NCBI GenBank assembly: GCA_020201415.1
Contig: JAIVGW010000349.1
Location: 1-8,748, forward strand
Origin: Lentisphaerota bacterium
Lineage (GTDB): Bacteria > Verrucomicrobiota > Kiritimatiellia > JAAZAB01
Reading direction: 5' to 3'
Length of the DNA stretch: 8,748 nt
In this document: piece after piece, positions 6,109-8,748 of the stretch
Position numbering within the stretch: position 1 is the first letter of the stretch
Layout: the number at the start of each line of letters is the position of its first letter
Program-made: the position numbers and the translations under genes
Notes under the pieces: generated by a model
What the model was told of the DNA's origin: nothing
The model's database searches: none
Seen by the model: only the letters and a program-made list of their open reading frames with translations

Positions 6109-6921
6109 GCTGTTGCGCATGATTTCGAGCGAAAACGCTTGATGTGGGCCGGGCGGCTGCAAGCCCGCCACAACCATGAACACCTCGGCCTGGCGGCAAC
6201 CGCAGGCCGGCCCCCATTCCGGCAGGTCCAGGGTGGACACATCCGGAATCTGGCAGGCATGCTCCGCCACAGCCGCGAGTTTGGCTTCCGTATAATCCGA
6301 AATATCCACAAAGGAGTTCCAGACATAATTCAACGGGCCATGAGCGGTGATTCCCAGCTCCAGCCATTGCAACAGCAGCCCGCGATGCCCTGCCGCTACC
6401 GCCTGATGGTAGGCCTGGGCCACCAGCAGACAGGTGGCGAAATGCTCAACGTTGCCGGCCGCGACACCGTGGGTCAGGACGGCTTCCGGACAATGCTCCA
6501 GGATCAGGCCCGCCAGCCGCTTGATTGAAGGCTTGTCCTCATAGGCCGTAAGAATCGTCGGGATATCAGCCGGCAAATCCCGCGGCAACTCACAACCATA
6601 GCGCAATTCCAGGCGTTTTCCGGCATCATCGTTATAATGACGTTGCGGATGATCCAGATGGACCGGCACGGCGCCGAAATGTTTTGCCGCGGCGGCGGCC
6701 TCCAGCTTGCGCTGCGGCATCAGTTCATGATGGGGCGGATGGCGCGATACTTTTTTGCCGTCCGGGCCGAGCGTGCTCCAGCCGCCGGAAAAGTTATTGG
6801 TGGACATCACATAAACCACCTCGTATCCGGCGGCATGATACTTCGCGAGCGTACCCCCGACATTCAATTCAATATCATCGGCATGCGCGCCGACCGCCAT
6901 GATCTTGCGTTTATTCATCAT
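6103..6921 (-). CDS. PIG-L/LmbE family N-acetyl-sugar deacetylase
   Basis: This 272-residue protein belongs to the PIG-L family of zinc-dependent de-N-acetylases, which act on N-acetylglucosamine-type substrates in known members. The N-terminal motif is VGAHADDIELNVGGTL, with H13, D15, D16 and E18 replacing the usual (P/A)HPDDxE. LTHGVAAGNVEHFAT supplies H151 and H160; H160 probably fills the third metal-ligand role of the family's H-x-x-H motif. The central segment MPQRKLEAAAAAKHFGA is also typical. There is no signal peptide. Two adjacent ATGs start the frame (6921 and 6918) and a perfect GGGAGGT precedes them; either could be used. The gene begins 30 bp after the DUF4838 stop, indicating co-transcription. 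Its stop codon is within the direct repeat flanking the 129-bp element. It may remove acetyl groups from sugars released by neighbouring enzymes (inference). Confidence 0.88.
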   Translation of the reverse strand: MMNKRKIMAVGAHADDIELNVGGTLAKYHAAGYEVVYVMSTNNFSGGWSTLGPDGKKVSRHPPHHELMPQRKLEAAAAAKHFGAVPVHLDHPQRHYNDDAGKRLELRYGCELPRDLPADIPTILTAYEDKPSIKRLAGLILEHCPEAVLTHGVAAGNVEHFATCLLVAQAYHQAVAAGHRGLLLQWLELGITAHGPLNYVWNSFVDISDYTEAKLAAVAEHACQIPDVSTLDLPEWGPACGCRQAEVFMVVAGLQPPGPHQAFSLEIMRNSR

Positions 6922-6925
6922 TAAT

Positions 6926-6932
6926 ACCTCCC
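6926..6932 (-). promoter_or_regulatory. Ribosome binding site for PIG-L deacetylase
   Basis: On the minus strand GGGAGGT, the strongest Shine-Dalgarno match in the window, lies 4 nt before the first ATG and 7 nt before the second. The spacing slightly favours the second ATG (6918). Confidence 0.7.
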
Positions 6933-6951
6933 TTTTGGTTTTACCTGAATA

Positions 6952-8676
6952 TTATTCAACATACATCTTGGCAAACTTCATCATCACGGCAAAAATGCGG
7001 CTGCCGGTAGGCGCAAAGGCGGTAAACTCATTGCCATCCTCCCGCAGCCGCTGCCGGCAGAAATTGAAGTGCCACGGCATCTCGCGGGTGGGTTTGTGGC
7101 CGACGAGATTGTTCAACGGATCGTCACTGAAATCCACCACGGGGATCTTCATTTCCAAATACCAGGCATCTTCAGCGATCCGCGCTGAAACCAGCGCCTG
7201 CGAGTTCCAACTCAAGTCGCTCTTGGTGACATTGCGGTCAAGATCGGTCAGCGAGCCCGCCGGATCGACGACCATCTGGTAAAATGAATGCTCATCCGTC
7301 TCCAGCAGGAGTTCCACGGCATCGCCCCGCCAGATGCGGGTGTCATCATTCTGAGGAGCCGTGATGCTCAGGTTGGCCGTATCGGGATCTTCGCAGCGAA
7401 TCGCCAGATAGAGCGCATTATCACCCCAGAAGGCCTTGAAGAAAGTCCTGATGACCGGCTCTTCCCCGGTGGTCAGGTCGCGGTAAGCCTGCCAGGCTAC
7501 ATCCTGCCAGGCCGGTTCATCCGGTTGCCCGTCAAGCGTGACTTGCGGGTTGGGAATTTCACGTATGGCCAGTTCCGGCACATTCTCCCGGCCCTGGGCG
7601 ATTTGATCGCGCATCTCCTGCAGGGTTGACAGCCATGCGGCCATTTTATCAATGCGCTCGGCATAAACGGTCCCCGGTTCCACCCGGGCCCGGGCGGCAT
7701 GCAGCAGCTCGAACACCCGGTCGATCGACGCGATCACCTCCGTTTTACGGCTGGGATGCGGATTGACGCGCATGGCGCCGGCATGCGCCTGGCAATGCTC
7801 GATGAAGGTCCGCATGACTTCAGCCGCCGGCCCGAAATACAACCGGCAATATTCCTCCAGCAGTTCATCGATATCGGCATCAATATCCCAGTACATGCGG
7901 GCTGTGACGTAATAATTCAAATGGTTGAATTCCGGCGCGTGCAGTCCGCGGCTTTCGCCCATCCAGATCGATTCGCCAAAGGAGATATCGCGCACCTCGC
8001 GCATGCTTTGTGCTATGCCGTGCGGAAACAGGCGCGGAATGAAATATTTCATGCGATTGGTGAAGGGATAGTTTTCAAAGATAAATATTTTCTTTTCGGT
8101 CTTGGCGGCCCAGGCCTGTTGCAAGGCGCGCACTTCCGCGCGTTTATCCGGATCCAAAGTCCAGGGCGCACGCCCGCCCACAATGCCGACCACGACATTG
8201 GGACTGAACCGCTCGATTTTCTCCGGCGGCAACCGGTAGGTGCTGTAGGCGCAGCAGGAAACCAACTTTTCAGGATGAGTCTTCATCAGTTCCTGCGCCA
8301 CCCGATTGACATAATTCCAGACATAATCCGAATAACGCCCCTGGGCGCCGCGGTCGGGTGTGCGCTGGGCCAGACATTCCGGACATTCACAGGCATGCGT
8401 GAAACCATCCTCCGGCATCACGGAAACCATGGGGTAATCATACAGATCGAACAGCGCCCGGGCATAACGCACATTTTCCTGGATCAGGGCTTCGGAAGAG
8501 TAGCAGACATGCGCGCCCTGCGGACGGCGCTCTCCCTTGAACATTGCATAATATTCCGGATGGGCCTGGCGCATTTCCTGGCGGCTGGCCAGCGGGCGCA
8601 AGCCATGGGCAATCTGGTAGCCGTAGGGATTGTTAATACCGAGGCGCAGGGCCCAGAGAATATGATCCTGCTGCGC
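6952..8676 (-). CDS. DUF4838 protein with C-terminal CBM9-like domain (5' end missing)
   Basis: This large carbohydrate-associated protein is incomplete at its N-terminus. A TTG at 8601 could be taken as a start, but the frame is open to 8676 and encodes family-like sequence upstream (QQDHILWALRLG, then NNPYGYQIAHG), so the real start lies further out. The upstream part is replaced by an inverted repeat beginning near 8666. The DUF4838 portion covers roughly the first 330 residues from 8601 and includes MPEDGFTHACECPEC, a conserved Asp plus CxCxxC cluster, and FIFENYPFTNRMKYF. The last ~200 residues (from IPNPQVTLDGQPDEPAW) look like a CBM9-like domain, with FWGDNALYLAIRCED, a GDAVELLLET segment and WYLEMKIPVVDF. 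DUF4838 proteins are linked to polysaccharide degradation, but their activity is not established. It stops at TAA 6952-6954, 30 bp before the deacetylase gene. Confidence 0.82.
   Translation of the reverse strand, partial: AQQDHILWALRLGINNPYGYQIAHGLRPLASRQEMRQAHPEYYAMFKGERRPQGAHVCYSSEALIQENVRYARALFDLYDYPMVSVMPEDGFTHACECPECLAQRTPDRGAQGRYSDYVWNYVNRVAQELMKTHPEKLVSCCAYSTYRLPPEKIERFSPNVVVGIVGGRAPWTLDPDKRAEVRALQQAWAAKTEKKIFIFENYPFTNRMKYFIPRLFPHGIAQSMREVRDISFGESIWMGESRGLHAPEFNHLNYYVTARMYWDIDADIDELLEEYCRLYFGPAAEVMRTFIEHCQAHAGAMRVNPHPSRKTEVIASIDRVFELLHAARARVEPGTVYAERIDKMAAWLSTLQEMRDQIAQGRENVPELAIREIPNPQVTLDGQPDEPAWQDVAWQAYRDLTTGEEPVIRTFFKAFWGDNALYLAIRCEDPDTANLSITAPQNDDTRIWRGDAVELLLETDEHSFYQMVVDPAGSLTDLDRNVTKSDLSWNSQALVSARIAEDAWYLEMKIPVVDFSDDPLNNLVGHKPTREMPWHFNFCRQRLREDGNEFTAFAPTGSRIFAVMMKFAKMYVE
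8177..8259 (+). repeat. Inverted repeat arm, internal (within DUF4838 gene)
   Basis: This 83-bp stretch of DUF4838 coding sequence is the exact reverse complement of 8666-8748. The reading frame here is intact and encodes CCAYSTYRLPPEKIERF and what follows, so this is the genuine copy. Confidence 0.9.
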
Positions 8677-8748
8677 CTACAGCACCTACCGGTTGCCGCC
8701 GGAGAAAATCGAGCGGTTCAGTCCCAATGTCGTGGTCGGCATTGTGGG
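8666..8748 (-). repeat. Inverted repeat arm at window edge, probable chimeric end
   Basis: The final 83 bases exactly mirror 8177-8259 and run to the last base. Read on the plus strand they encode part of DUF4838 backwards relative to the gene. Read on the minus strand in the DUF4838 frame they give stops at 8677-8679 and 8686-8688. The shared bases at the joint (GCGCAGCAGGA on the minus strand) read sensibly on both sides, as expected for a template switch at microhomology. Confidence 0.85.

Noticed and set aside
5945..6367. Minus-strand frame overlapping the deacetylase end and element copy B
   Set aside because: It is out of frame with the deacetylase, reads through the repeat and has no family-like sequence.

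Overview
The window is GC-rich, gene-dense bacterial DNA that reads as a metagenome-derived contig from a glycan-degrading member of the PVC group. The Kiritimatiellota/Lentisphaerota/Verrucomicrobiota are the best guess. That rests on gene content (a sulfatase, a DUF4838 protein with a CBM9-like tail, sialidase-fold BNR proteins, a PIG-L deacetylase, a DUF401 permease) and not on any marker gene.

Layout. Positions 1-2973 hold three plus-strand genes, closely spaced in one apparent transcription unit: the C-terminal third of a sulfatase, a DUF401 membrane protein and an amidohydrolase. Positions 3069-8676 hold five minus-strand genes, transcribed right to left: a 5'-incomplete DUF4838/CBM9-like protein, a PIG-L deacetylase, a TauE/SafE-type exporter, a full-length sialidase-like protein and a C-terminally truncated sialidase-like paralogue. 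The two blocks converge on a short, unremarkable gap (2974-3068) where the truncated paralogue breaks off.

How the genes fit together (inference). A sulfatase, a carbohydrate-active DUF4838 protein, a deacetylase of the kind that removes N-acetyl groups and two sialidase-fold proteins would suit degradation of a sulfated, N-acetylated glycan. The DUF401 protein could carry an organic anion, and TauE/SafE could export sulfite or a sulfonate-type anion. The substrate cannot be named from sequence alone.

The most striking non-coding structure is a pair of 129-bp, palindromic, MITE-like elements in opposite orientation (3940-4068 and 5974-6102). Each is flanked by its own perfect 6-bp direct repeat (CCATTG; CTAACG). 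Each contains two hairpins that form two versions of one unit, with compensatory stem changes. The elements split the minus-strand gene cluster and bracket the exporter plus full-length sialidase cassette.

The right end of the window (8666-8748) is an exact 83-bp inverted copy of 8177-8259. It is most simply a chimeric contig end and it hides the true 5' end of the DUF4838 gene. I see no CRISPR array, RNA gene, transposase, defence system or clearly new multi-gene system. The repeat element is the most novel item here.
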